64,000 nucleotides of DNA from NCBI GenBank assembly GCA_018287875.1, contig JAGVVL010000009.1:3534001-3598000 (forward strand). Reading direction: 5' to 3'. The notes under the pieces were generated by a model that saw nothing but the letters and a program-made list of their open reading frames with translations, was not told the origin of the DNA and did not search any database. The stretch is from Nigrospora sphaerica (taxonomy: Eukaryota; Ascomycota; Sordariomycetes; Amphisphaeriales; Apiosporaceae). Positions 1-11,300 of this stretch are shown here, one piece after another; within the stretch, counting starts at the first letter, position 1; every line of letters begins with the position of its first letter. Made by a program: the position numbers and the translations under genes.

Positions 1-1
1 C

Positions 2-1137
2 ACCACAGTCCAGTCCGACGCGCCGGAGCAGCGGGATACCGCTCGTGACGCTCAATGTGCTGATACAAGATACTGTTCTGGACCCGAGAAGAGAAATTGG
101 CCAGTAGCCGTGCCTCTCATTGTCCCGGGCAAGACTGGCAAACCTGTTGATTCTTCCAAGGCCAAACCCCGAGTGAGCTCTAAAGCCGAGACGTCCGAAG
201 TACCCGAATCAGAAGGAAATGCTCAGAACGAACCCAATCAAAAGGTCACTGGCCAAGAACTCAGCAAAAAAGGCGATACACCCAAGAAGCAGAAAAAGCC
301 GACGGTTGACAACAAGGAAGAACCTTCGTCCCTGCAGGCCCAAACCCCCCGTTACGTACCCGGGGCGAACTGGGTCGAGGAGCTCAAGGACAACAAAAAA
401 AACAATAAACCGAAGGCTGCACACAGCATCGATAAGACTCCCTCAGCCCCCGAGGATGGAGGATCACCTGCGAAGAAGGACTCGGCTCCGGCTCCGTCGG
501 GTCCTACGGCGCAATCGGCTACCGCAAGGACGGAGCCGCAAGTCAGCGAGGAGGGCCAAGTCATCACCAGCCAGGCCGGCGATTCTACAAGTAGCTCAAC
601 CCCGGCCCCGGTCATTACCAACTATACGCTTTGCCAGAAAGACGATGGAAGGCGGCGGACCGAAGCTCAAGCCGAGGACACCACGGGGTCCCGGACGGCC
701 AGGTCATCGGCCGGGAGTTCGAGTGTTCCTCCGGTTCCGACGACGCAGCCGACCAAGGCCCAGAAGAACAAAAAGAAGAAGAACAAGGCGGCCCGCAAGA
801 AGGCGCAGGCCGAGAACGCGCCTACAACCGAGCCCGCAGCGGAGCCCACCGATGCCGCCCGGCCCGCGGACCAGAGCGCTCCCGCGCCCGTCGCCTCCTC
901 GGGCCCGAAAGACGGCCCCGAGCCCCCCGCACCCGCCCCGAAGGTGACGCCGTCGCCCCAGAAGCCGGGCCGACCGGCCAAGCAGGCCAAGGGCAAGGAA
1001 GACGGCGGGTCCCCCGAGACGCTGCTCGAGGGCGAGGAGCGCAAGTAAGACATAACCCCTTCGCTCCCCCCTTTCCACCGCGCTACAGTGCTTTGGCTAA
1101 CCCCATCTGTGCTTCCCATCGCCGCAGGGGAGGATAG
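2..1137 (+). CDS. Unknown low-complexity Lys/Pro/Ala-rich protein, 5' end outside window
   Basis: The reading frame is open from base 2 and has no convincing ATG inside the window, so the gene begins upstream. The visible part is 350 residues. Exon A runs 2-1044. A 1045-1127 intron (donor gtaaga, branch GCTAAC near 1097, acceptor cgcag) joins it to a terminal exon at 1128-1137 that adds only Gly-Gly and a stop. Unspliced, the frame would stop at 1046-1048, so the two products differ by two residues. The protein is Pro/Ala/Ser/Thr-rich with charged blocks. A lysine cluster (KNKKKKNKAARKK, encoded near 767-805) looks like a nuclear or nucleolar localisation signal. The sequence PGANWVEELKD is the only stretch that looks globular. 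I recognise no domain and assign no function; it is probably the disordered C-terminus of a larger protein. Confidence 0.6.
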
Positions 1138-1967
1138 GGCCTGGCGCTTCACTTTTTCGCACTCACGACCGATTCGTCGTTCCCGCGCCAGCTGATTGGC
1201 AGCTTCGTGGTATGTCTAGTGTACTGTTTGTTGCTCGAGGGCCTGCGGCGAAGCGCCCTCGCGCGTCTGGGATCCGAGGCTCTGGAATGACCACGAGGGA
1301 CAGGAAAAAGGGAAAGAAAACCTGTTTGCGGACATCTCCCCTCCCCTCCGAGCTTGCATCCTCGCGCGCCTGGATTTGCCCACTAGCAACCGCCTACGGT
1401 TTCTTCGAGTGTGGCCATATTGATTGGATTCCCAGCAGGCTCGCCGGTACTGTAGATATGTATCTAGCCCCGCGGAGGTCGACGGGAAGATTGGCGGCCA
1501 CGAGGGGGATCTACCGCCCCGGGAACAATTGCTGTAGTATAGTCGAGGTTCGAGCTGAGGAAACCTAGGGATTCGCACAATTGATCTGCTGTGCATGCCC
1601 CTTTCCGGCTCGTGGTTGCACCAGAAATGGATTTCCATGCCCACGAACAAGTATCGAGACGCAACCCCATATATGCGGCCGTGGACTTCCAGCTCCGCGC
1701 GACGAAGGGCCAAGACACTGACGGAGCGGAGGTGAATACAATGGCAAGATAGAGAAGTTCACACGGACAAGTCATGTAGCTGCGGCATTCCAAGCGATAC
1801 CAAGGAGGCGTCCTTTGACCGTTTTGAATATTACAGCCTGGTTCTCGGCCTCGAGGTCTTCTCGTGGTCTGCTGGGAGTAGGGGCCGTATGGTCGCCCTC
1901 CCAGCTGGTCTTCTGTTTTTTATAGACAGCGGCATTCCTCCGGGGGCTTTCTCTGACCACCGTCCGT
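1138..1967. other. Intergenic, convergent gene ends
   Basis: This 830-base stretch lies between the ends of the unknown plus-strand gene and the minus-strand NDUFA2 gene, so it should hold both 3' UTRs. Open frames on both strands are short, overlap one another and resemble no family. I see no RNA gene or repeat. Confidence 0.5.
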
Positions 1968-2480
1968 TCACGCCTTCGGTTCGCCCTGCACCAATGTCGT
2001 CACCGTCTCCTCGATCTGCTGGTCCGAGAGACCTTCGAGGCTCCGGCTCGTCTCCTTGCCGAGGTCTGGTCCAGGCGGGGCGAACCGGTCAGCAGGTATC
2101 CCGGGTGGGGGTTGAGGGTGGAAGTGAAGGCAGGACGCACCGTATCGGGCGTACACCTTGGGCAGGGTGCCAGCCGCTTCGCGCAGCATGATGGGGGTGT
2201 TGGGGTTGCTCTGCTTCATGGTCGGGTAGGAGCGCAGGAGGAAGGACCTGCAGGGCGGGCCCATCGTCAGCCTATCTTTATCTCTCTCTCTCTCTCTCTC
2301 TCTGCGTGTGTGTGTGTGTGTGTGTGTGTCTTGTGCGTGCCGTAGTTGCCCCGTCGTCTACGGGCTTTCGGGGCGTTATGGCGGGCGGGCGTACCTCGTG
2401 GCGGCGCTGTGCTCGCCCGTCTGGCAGAACAGGAAGCGCACCTCCTTGAGGCTCTTGGCGAAGGCGAATTTGCCCGACAT
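1968..2480 (-). CDS. nuo-10.5: NADH:ubiquinone oxidoreductase accessory subunit NDUFA2 (B8, fungal 10.5 kDa)
   Basis: This is a nuclear-encoded accessory subunit of respiratory complex I, in the peripheral arm facing the matrix, with a thioredoxin-like fold. Exons read 2480-2395, 2247-2141 and 2065-1968, giving 96 residues, the usual family size. The N-terminus MSGKFAFAKSLKEVRFLFCQ, the central block PTMKQSNPNTPIMLREA and the C-terminal SLEGLSDQQIEETV are diagnostic of the family. Intron 1 (2394-2248) carries a dinucleotide microsatellite. Intron 2 (2140-2066) is 75 bases and contains no in-frame stop, so retention would only insert 25 residues; splicing it restores the continuous ARYDLGKE expected here. 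There is no cleavable presequence, as is normal for this subunit. Confidence 0.93.
2281..2330. repeat. Compound (TC)n(TG)n microsatellite inside NDUFA2 intron 1
   Basis: About 23 bases of alternating TC are followed directly by about 25 bases of TG. On the coding strand of the NDUFA2 gene this is a CA tract followed by a GA tract in the middle of intron 1, clear of donor, branch point and acceptor. Confidence 0.95.
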
Positions 2481-3041
2481 GGTGTGCGTGTGCGGCAGAG
2501 GGTCCGATGGGGGAGGAAGGAAGTGCGGTCGACGCGAGGCTTAAGACTGGCTGGCTGGGCGGGAGCTCACGGTCAATTGGATGGTTTCCGTTAAGCTCCC
2601 ATTGACGTTGCCGGCCGAGCTACGGGTACCCATGGGTTTGGCTGGGCTGTGATAAAGGAACGGTACAAGCAACCGCTGCATAAAGATTTTCCGTCTTGCA
2701 TAAGCAGTACGTACCTACGGCCCTTTGGGGGGGTAATTGCCCTTTTTGTGCTACTTCAGACGCTTCCCTCTCCCAGCTTGCGCTTTGCTCGCCCGTCGCC
2801 GGCCAATTGAGTCCACCAAATTTTTGTCCAGAGGACGGGGCTCCGATAGTCTCCGGTGGTGCAGCCCTGGCTTGTCTCTCCCTCTCTTGCCCAGCGCTAT
2901 CTCGGACTCCGTCCATCCTTTAAGTCCAGCTCTTCCCAATCCCCTCCTCCCGCACCGCACCGCATCTCACTCCCGGGGCGCCCACCTGCACCGACAGATT
3001 GTCCCTTCCATTTGCCGAATCGACTCGAGTGACGACCCAAC
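2481..3041. other. Divergent promoter region, NDUFA2 / pyruvate carrier
   Basis: These 561 bases separate the start codons of two divergently transcribed genes for mitochondrial inner-membrane proteins, so both promoters and 5' leaders must lie here. The part next to the carrier gene is CT-rich (about 2860-3000), as is common in fungal leaders. I see no canonical TATA box. Confidence 0.5.
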
Positions 3042-3864
3042 ATGTCGGCCCCTACCGCCACCCTCTTCCGCGCCGCCCGGCCGGCCATCTTCCAGCATGC
3101 TGCTACTCGCGCCGCCTTCACCGGTCGCGCCCAGGCCTTCCGCAGCTTCGCCCAGAACACGGCCGGTCGCCGCTACCAGAGCACCTCGGCCGGCGAGGCC
3201 GCGCCCCAGAGCTGGTTTGCGCGCATGTGGAACAGCCCTGTCGGCTTCAAGACGGTGCACTTCTGGTGAGTTCGCTTCCCGCCGGCGCACAATAGGCCGT
3301 AGGCTCTCCCGTTGGGACCGACGGCGAGGAAGGGACAGCGAGGGAGGAGACGAGAGGTATCGAGGGGCTGGCGCCTGCGGGCCCGCCAGTCCTGTGGACT
3401 GGCGTTGGGGAAGATGAGACCGGCATCGCATTTTTTGTTGGGGATATGAACGCTGACCACCACGACTCCAGGGCCCCCGTCATGAAGTGGTGTCTCGTCA
3501 TTGCCGGCATCAGCGACTTGGCGCGACCCGCCGAGAAGCTTTCCCTGACGCAGAACGGCGCCCTCACTGCCACCGGCCTGATCTGGACCCGATGGTGCAT
3601 GATCATTAAGCCCAAGAACTTCCTGTACGTCCCCTGGTCGTGCAATGGAACTGCTTTAAGGACAATCGATGAGATGGGGAGATGCTAACTAGTCCTGCTA
3701 GCCTTGCTGCCGTCAACGCTTTCCTCGCCGCTGTTGGTATCGTTCAGGTTACCCGTATCGCGATGTGGCAACAGTCGCAGAAGAACGGCCCCTCCATGGC
3801 TACCGAGGTGAAGCAGGAGACCAAGGAGACGGTCGCCAAGGTCAAGAACGCCGTCAAGTCATAG
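3042..3864 (+). CDS. MPC2: Mitochondrial pyruvate carrier subunit (MPC2/FMP43-like)
   Basis: MPC subunits form the inner-membrane heterodimer that imports pyruvate into the matrix. Exons are 3042-3265, 3472-3624 and 3702-3864, giving 179 residues; both introns have GT-AG ends and CTGAC/CTAAC branch points. The MPC core starts with the conserved SPVGFKTVHFWAPVMKW, followed by DLARPAEKLS and TGLIWTRW, and includes the hydrophobic segments typical of the family. About 70 residues precede the core; they are rich in Arg, Ala and Ser and nearly free of acidic residues until the stretch before the core, which looks like a matrix-targeting presequence. A lysine/glutamate-rich tail follows. Assignment to MPC2 rather than MPC1 rests on the HFWAPVMKW motif and the long N-terminus; family membership is very secure, paralogue less so. 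Confidence 0.92.
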
Positions 3865-6800
3865 GCTGGTGCTGCTACCTCAGAGGGGAAAGGGTTATCA
3901 GGACTCCGTGAAGATTTTAGGCTTGGGGTCTTCACCGTCTCGCAGTGGCTTTCTTTGTCTGCCCTGCAAAGACAGCCAGGCGCCTCGGCATCTGAAGGCC
4001 ATAGAAAATGCCCGGACGTGGCGTCCGGACAGTGGGTACGCATACCGGGAGTACCGCGGTCTCGAAGAACGGGATTTGTATAGTACAACAGGACAGGCTA
4101 GGTGTCTTGGTGCATTCACTATTATTCTTTTGCAGAAGCTGTTTAAACCAATGCTGCCCTTGGGTCATCGAACGTGTCCCGACGAGAGGAGATGTGGATG
4201 TCAATCCAAAGTGTTATAGGAGTATGCAAACCTCCAGAGCCGTTATGCAGCCATGAAACATGGCTTCAACTTTCAGCTGACCGAGGTTGGGTCGCCGAAT
4301 GCGAGAAGAAAATGAAGCGCATTGGCGATCCTACCTTTATTAACCGCCGGCCCCCGTCTTGCGGTAATTCGGCGATGCATGTAGTCTACAACACACCGTT
4401 CACCGCCGCCAATGCGGCCTCGGCCGTGTCACTGGTCGGGTCTGCCGGCCTGGGCGTAGCCAAGATCCTTTTCCGGGCCCGGAAGGCTGCCGGCAATTCG
4501 GCGCCCCCTTCCACGCCGAGAGGACGCACGGCCAACGGACAAGGATTTTGGCACGTGGGAGCGCAGCGCTCGAATCGGGAGGCCATGGCGCTTGCTCTGG
4601 CGTATCGGAAGACTTATCAACGCCGTGCTCAGGACCTCATCTCGGACCCAAGCCAACGTCGGCAATTACCGACCGGCAACCCGATTGGCATTTGGGAAGT
4701 TGCCACCGCTGTAGCTCGTTTCCTTGTCGCCGTGCGCCTCGTGACGATGGAGCGGCAGGCGCGTGCCCTTCTGGACGAGTCATCGAGGGGTCAAGCCGTC
4801 GAGCCCATGCGTTCCGCCGACTTCTCACTCAGCAGATCTGCTGCACACAAGTTGTGGGCAGGCGAGGGCAGCGGTGAAAGGGTGACGACATATCAGTACA
4901 GACACCAGGGCCCAAGCCGAACGCCATGCCGATATGCGAAGTGTATTCGGGGTCCCAGCGGGGCCAAGACCCTCCGTAAGGCTGGGATTAGCCGTAATGG
5001 AACATTACTGTTAGTCGTCAACAGCAGGCGGTCTACAAGTTAACGTAGCATCCTGGCGCCGTATGAGCCGACCATACTGACCAGAGCGCGCTTACTATGC
5101 AGGAACGCGGGTAGTACCTCGCGCGCGCCGGCTCTTGTTTTAGCCTGGGGAAGCTAGAAAAAGACGGAGCTAATAGGAACACGCGAGGCCGTCGTATAAC
5201 GGGCCAACTGTTGCGCAACTCGTGAGGGAACGGGAGGCCTGCACTGCAACCCGCGCTGTTCTGGGGGCCACGGGGCCACTCAATCTGACGGCACGGGGGC
5301 TGAACGACACAGTACCTCTTTAGACAGTCCGTATACCTCGAGGCTCGTGGCATCCAATCAAGGCTAAACGGAACGACCGGATGGTGGCGGCAAGGAAGTG
5401 GTTTGCATTGAGGGGAACAGTCCCGGACCCCACGAACGTCCTATATAAACCACAGGCTATTGGTGTTTTAGCGTACCCATGCTCCTCTCTCTCGCACTGC
5501 CACCACGCCGTGGCTTTACGGCCGCAGGTCTCCAGTTGCATTACTGCCCGGGCATTGGTCGACGACGGCTCAGCCACCGACTGACTCGGCGCGAGACTGG
5601 TGCCGCAGAAGAGGCATCGGGTGGCTCTCCTGCACCGAGGCCTCCTGACGGTCCGGGTCTGTGGGCACCCCGGTTTCCACCGATGCTGCTACGGCGAAAT
5701 GGGAGTCGGCAGGCTGGCTGTACCCACGAAACCTGGGAACCCGAGAACCTAGCGAGTGTTCATCGCCAACTGTATCGGGGTTGCAGAGCGTCCTGGCCCG
5801 AACTCCCGGCGCCGCTTGGCAACCACGTAAGCTGTAGGCAAAAGCGGCACCAGCCAGGACGGGTGGCCGGCACGGCGTGTGGAGGCTTTCCCCCCCCTTC
5901 CCGAGGAATGCAGGTCTTGTGAGCGGCAACGAGCGGCCGCAAAGGCGAAAAAGAGCGATACGTCGCGCGGTGTGCAGCGCCTGAGTAGGCACGTGCTACG
6001 CAAACACACACACATACACATACAATTACAAGCACACGCCTGATACCACCCGCCCCTCGTGGTCAATAGAAGCCCTCTAGGCCAGGGATGACGGTTCCTT
6101 GGCTGCTCGGGATCGGGCCAGCAGGGATCAGGGAACCGCCAGCGGCGGCGAAAGTGCATGCGGGTGGTCCCTGTCGGGTTTGATACAGACCCCTGTACGA
6201 CGACCCGGGAGGCCGTGTTCCACAGAAACCACGGAGTCGTCTCGAATGCCACTACCACACGGTCCCTTTAAGGAACGCCAGAAAGCTCGATAAGCCGGCC
6301 TCTTTTCATGACGAGACGAGGGACGAAGGAGTGGCCGCCAAACCCAGCAGACAGCTTGGCATCTACTTCACATATCATCGTTTCGGACCCAGCCGTCGTG
6401 GTCGTCTGCCGCCCTCCCCGCCAGTGTGAAGGCAGGAGGAATTCGGGAGCCGTCCAGTGCCCCCCAAAACCACGGAGGCCGGCAGGCAGAGATGCGTTAA
6501 TATGAGGAGGAGAAATGAAACCACTTCGTCGCACAGCGGGGGGGAGAGGACGGCAGAACTGCAGAGGTACTCAAGCCTTGTCAGGCTGACAGGCTTGAGT
6601 ACCTATGGACTGGCTGACAGTCGGTTGTCTGCACGTCACGGGCAGTTCAGGCAAAGTGTTGCATGATGTAGGTAAAAGTACCTACCTATCTAACCCACCA
6701 CGACGCCACGACACATCACGTTTGCTGTTGAAAACTCCCACCCGCCATCCCCGGCGGGACGAGGAAAGCCAAAAGAAGAGGTACCCTAAGCACTGGTGCG

Positions 6801-8344
6801 GGAGGGAGAGGAGGGGCCATGGTCATGAACTCCAGGAGGGCCTGCTGGTCCTCATTAGCAGAGCTCATAGGCGGGCCACATAATGTATGCGCATGGGGTG
6901 CCAATGCTCATCCCCATCACCGTCAAACCACCTAATGTGTGGGATTGTGATTGTTGCCTTCCTGCACCCGTACGGCGCGACTGTCGGCATTTGACGAAGC
7001 TGGGCCACATAGGCTCGTCCTTCCCCGGCCTGCCAGCCGGTTGTTATTATTGTCTTTGACAGCTCGCCCGCCCCCGTACTTTCGTAGCGAGGTCGTCCCG
7101 TCCTTCGCTCCCGTCGCTGTTCCCTTTCACTTCCCATCCCACCCCATCCCATCTTCCAACCGCCCCCCCATCATCGACCGACCCGTACCAAGCAAACACG
7201 CTGGAAGGCCCGTTCCACCTGGCCTAGGCAGTCCGGCAGGTTGCTTCCCTGCTGCTTCGTTGACTGCAGGTGCTGCGCGCAGCAACGCTCTGCCGGTCAC
7301 ACGTGCTTTCGTAACATCTCTTAGGTTTGTGCCACCCGCTCCATACAACTAGAAGCGTCGTCTCCTTACCTTTCCCCTTCCCGCGTGCTTCCCTCCTCTC
7401 TTCTCCTCCCTGTCATTGCCCGTGGCGACGGGGCATTGCGCTCCTTTCCAGCACAAACAAACCGTTGAGGACGAGTCTCCATTCTGGCCCGAGACCCTGG
7501 TGCTGGTGCTGATACTGAGGTATCCATCCATTGGGTGTGGCATCCATCCAAGCTGGATCCATCCAAAAAAACTACCACACTACACCTGCCGTGCTGCTAC
7601 ACTGGACCGACTGTACTACCCATCCGTCATCCACCCATCCATTCACCATCGTTCTGTACCTACATAGGTTGACAGCATCACATTGCTTGGGGCCAGTGGC
7701 TGTTTGCATTTGGGCCGCGTCCCCAGGCTGTGCATTCCTTCGCCCTCCTCCGCCCGGGCCAGCAAACGACAAGACCCCTAGCGATCGGGCCCAGGCCAAG
7801 ACCCCGCTGCCAATAGTCCCCACGGGACCATTGACTGCCGCCCCTCAAGCACAACCTACAGTACCCTTTCCCATACATCCTTATTGGGTACATCATACCT
7901 ACATACAATACTTACCTAGCTCCCCGTCTCGCAACCCAACTCGCCAACTCCCCCCCCCCCCTAGCCCGGTCCGCGGCATCCCACAACGCGTTGCCGAAAC
8001 TGACGATCACTAGTGAGGCGAAACCGCTGGGTCCCTCCTTTGGATCTGCGCCGCCCTTGCATCTTGCGACACCCGACCCGGGGGCTGCAGCTGGAACAAC
8101 CCTCTGCCCTGGTTGCCCAGGGAGCTTGTTGTGACAGCAACTCTCGACTACTCACGCTGGACGCGACCCTGACCCCCCACGACCGACTAATGGCCACTCG
8201 TGTTGCTTTTTTATAAGAACAGAAACAGCCACTTTCTGGAGTCGGAGACTCCCTGTGCCCAAGCACCAATTTTCCGGCCGCGATCGTCGAGTCCCCCCCA
8301 TAGCAGGAGCCGACACCCACAACTTCCGAGCTGGTGGTAGGAAG
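3865..8344. other. 4.5 kb intergenic region upstream of the Skt5/Chs4-like gene
   Basis: No supported gene lies here. The longest open frame (4174-5043, plus, 289 codons) resembles no family and sits in GC-rich sequence where chance frames are long. Notable content: a near-perfect 38-base hairpin at 6566-6603, a TATATAAA at 5442-5449, several GTACCTA-type sequences (about 6669-6690 and 7655-7672), a CATCC-rich stretch near 7520-7640 and a C run near 7950. The last kilobase before the downstream ATG is pyrimidine-rich and could be a long 5' leader. Confidence 0.5.
6566..6603. repeat. 38-base inverted repeat (hairpin)
   Basis: The left arm GGTACTCAAGCC-T-TGTCA pairs with the right arm TGACAGGCTTGAGTACC around a three-base GGC loop. 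There are 17 base pairs and one unpaired T. It lies over 1.7 kb from any gene I can support. No flanking target-site duplication or transposase frame is evident, so its nature is unknown. Confidence 0.85.
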
Positions 8345-11300
8345 ATGGATTACCCCGGAGCCATGTCTCGCGGCGCGGGGCGCGGCCGACCGGACTTCGA
8401 AAACTACTTGGATGGCATCAGCTACGAGCGTGTCCAAGAAGACAATTACGGCCCTGGCGATCTTGGCCCGGACTACGGCGGACAGCAGGGCGGAAACTAC
8501 GGACGAGGAGGACCAGCTCCGCGAGGAGGATATCCTGGCCCCGGCCCGGGGGGACCTATGCGCGGAGGACCTATGCAGCGCGGGGGACCGATGCGCGGAG
8601 GGCCGATGCCACGTGGAGGACCGATCCCACGCGGAGGACCTATGCCACGCGGAGCACCACGAGGTGGCGGTCCCATGCCCGGACCCGGCCGCGGCTTCCC
8701 GCCTCCAGGCCGAGGAGGCCGTCCACCCCCTCCCATGGCGGCGTCGTCTGATCCCGCAGGTACGTAACCCAGAATCTACGTGCATACCGCACCTGAAAAC
8801 TGATGCGATGCAGCCGATCGATCCAACGACTTTGGTGGAAGCAGCTACCCGACCTTCCCTGGCCACCAGCGGGTCAGCGACCTTGACGAGGAGTCCCGTA
8901 TACTGGACGGCATGGCCGCCATGGAGATCGGTGGTCCGCCCGGCAGAGGACCGCCGCAACGGAGACCTACCATGGACGAGTACGGCGGCAGACGACCCTC
9001 TATGGAAAGCACGAGGAGTGCGCCCCGCGGTATGGGTGGGTATCCCGAACCGAGACACGGCCCCCCTCCCCCGGACCAGGGATACGGCGGCGGCGGTGGT
9101 TACTACGAAGACGGTTACGGAGCACCCATGCCGCCTGGTCGCGATGATTACGGAGCACCGGGACGGAGCATGACGATGCCTAACAACGTCGAACCGCCAA
9201 TGGGCTTGCGAAACGGGCCTGTACCCCCTCGAGCGGACAGTGCTCCGTACAATGGCTTTCCTGGGCGTATGCCTGCCAGACCATCGACGGCGTCGGGACA
9301 CCGTCCTCCGCCTCAAAGGTTCTACCCGAACCAGCCACCTCCTTCTGGTCCCCCCGGTCCCCCCGGTCCCCCCGGTCCCCCCGGTCCCCCCGGCGCCCCT
9401 GGGCCTCCGCAATTCGACGATGGGTATGACTACCAGCCTCCGCCGCAAGCCTGGGCCAACGAGTCAAATGTGCGAGCATCTTTCGGAGATTTCTACGATG
9501 CCTACTATCGTCCACGAGAGAGCGAGCATTTTGGGCCGCCCCACGATCAGTTCGGACCGCCCCACGACCAGTTCGGACCGCCCCACGACCAGTTCGGACC
9601 GCCGCATGACCAGTATGGACCTCCCCACGACCAGTACGGGCCGGCCCACGACCAGTACGGGCCACCGCACGACCAGTATGGGCCACCGCACGACCAGTAT
9701 GGGCCACGGCGCGATTTGCGAGACGATATTCCGGATTTCGATGCCATTGCCGCGGAGAACGGACAGCGCGCTTCGCTTGATCAGCACATGCAACCCGGCC
9801 CCCCTAATATGGCCCAGCAAGCTGGTCCGGGGCGCGTGCCGGAGATGAATCGCACCAAATCCCAACCCAATCTCCGTGAACCCCAGTCAGCCGTTTTCGA
9901 AATGGCACCTGACATCCCGCCGGTCCCCAATGGCGGCTTCCAGCCATACAATGGGCAACCGCCTGTTGGGCTGCCCAGTGGGCCTGCGTCTGGATTACCC
10001 GCGCACCCAGGTGCTGGATTACCTGCACACCCGGGCCCCGGAAACGGACACCCGGCTCCCATCCGTCCTGGTCTGATGGCCAACTCCATGGTTAGCAATA
10101 TGACGGATAAACCGCCCCCTGTGCGTCAGTATAACGGACCCCCGCCGGCGGCCATTGGGGCTCAGGGGCGGCCCCCAGCCGTTCCGATGCAGGACGGCAA
10201 GTCCGCCGCCAAGGAGGCTTTCCCAGTCACGCCAGAGGAGCTGGAAAGTCTCCGCACGGTCGTCAAAACGAACCCCAACGACCAACAGGCTGCTCTGACG
10301 CTGGCCAAGAAGCTGGTGGAGGCGGCCGATGTGCTGGTCCCTCGCCTTCCGGACCCCAAGACGCGAGGCCGGGCACGGGAACGATATGTGCTCGATGCGC
10401 ACAAGATTTTGAAAAAGCTGGCAGGCGCACAAAACCCCGACGCCATGTTTTACCTCGCAGATTGCCTAGGCCGTGGAGCTTTGGGGCTTGAGGCGGACAA
10501 CAAGGAGGCCTTCACTTTGTACCAATCTGCGGCGAAGCTGGGCCATGCCGGCGCGGCGTACCGGACGGCGGTGTGCTGCGAAATCGGTAACGACGAGGGC
10601 GGCGGCACGCGCAAGGACCCCCTGAAGGCGATTCAGTGGTACAAGCGCTCGGCTACGTTGGGGGATACGCCGGCCATGTACAAGGTGGGCATGATCTTGC
10701 TCAAGGGCCTACTCGGGCAGCCACGAAACCCCCGCGAAGCTGTTGGCTGGCTGAAGCGGGCGGCAGAGCGGGCGGATGCGGAGAATCCCCACGCACTGCA
10801 CGAGCTGGGTCTTTTGTACGAATCGGCGCAGCCCAACGACGCGATCCTGCGGGACGAGGCATATGCCTTCTCCCTGTTTGAGCAAGCGGCCAACCTTGGC
10901 TACAAGTTCAGCCAGTACCGGATGGGATGCGTTTACGAGTACGGGCTTATGGGCTGTCCCGTAGACCCGCGCGCGTCTATAATGTGGTACTCGCGCGCGG
11001 CCACCCAGGAAGAGCACCAGGCGGAATTGGCGCTGAGCGGTTGGTACCTAACGGGCAGCGAGGGCGTGCTGCAGCAAAGCGACACAGAGGCGTACCTCTG
11101 GGCGCGGAAAGCGGCGCAGGCTGGCCTCGCCAAGGCCGAGTACGCCATGGGCTACTTTACCGAGACGGGCATTGGCGTGCCTGCCAACTTGGAGGATGCC
11201 AAGCGCTGGTACTGGCGCGCTGCTGGTAAGTGCTCTTGTGTTCCCCTTTCCCGGACGGGGTGGAAGACTGACAGGATGATGTGCAGCCCAGGACTTCCCC

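Noticed and set aside
4174..5043. 289-codon open frame on the plus strand between the pyruvate carrier and Skt5-like genes
   Set aside because: It has no recognisable domain, starts inside the likely 3' region of the carrier gene and has no splice-compatible partners. GC-rich non-coding DNA gives frames of this length by chance. Transcript evidence could revive it.
7961..9448. 495-codon open frame on the minus strand
   Set aside because: It overlaps the Skt5-like exons, is Arg/Ser/His-rich and repeats where the sense repeats lie, as expected of an antisense shadow.
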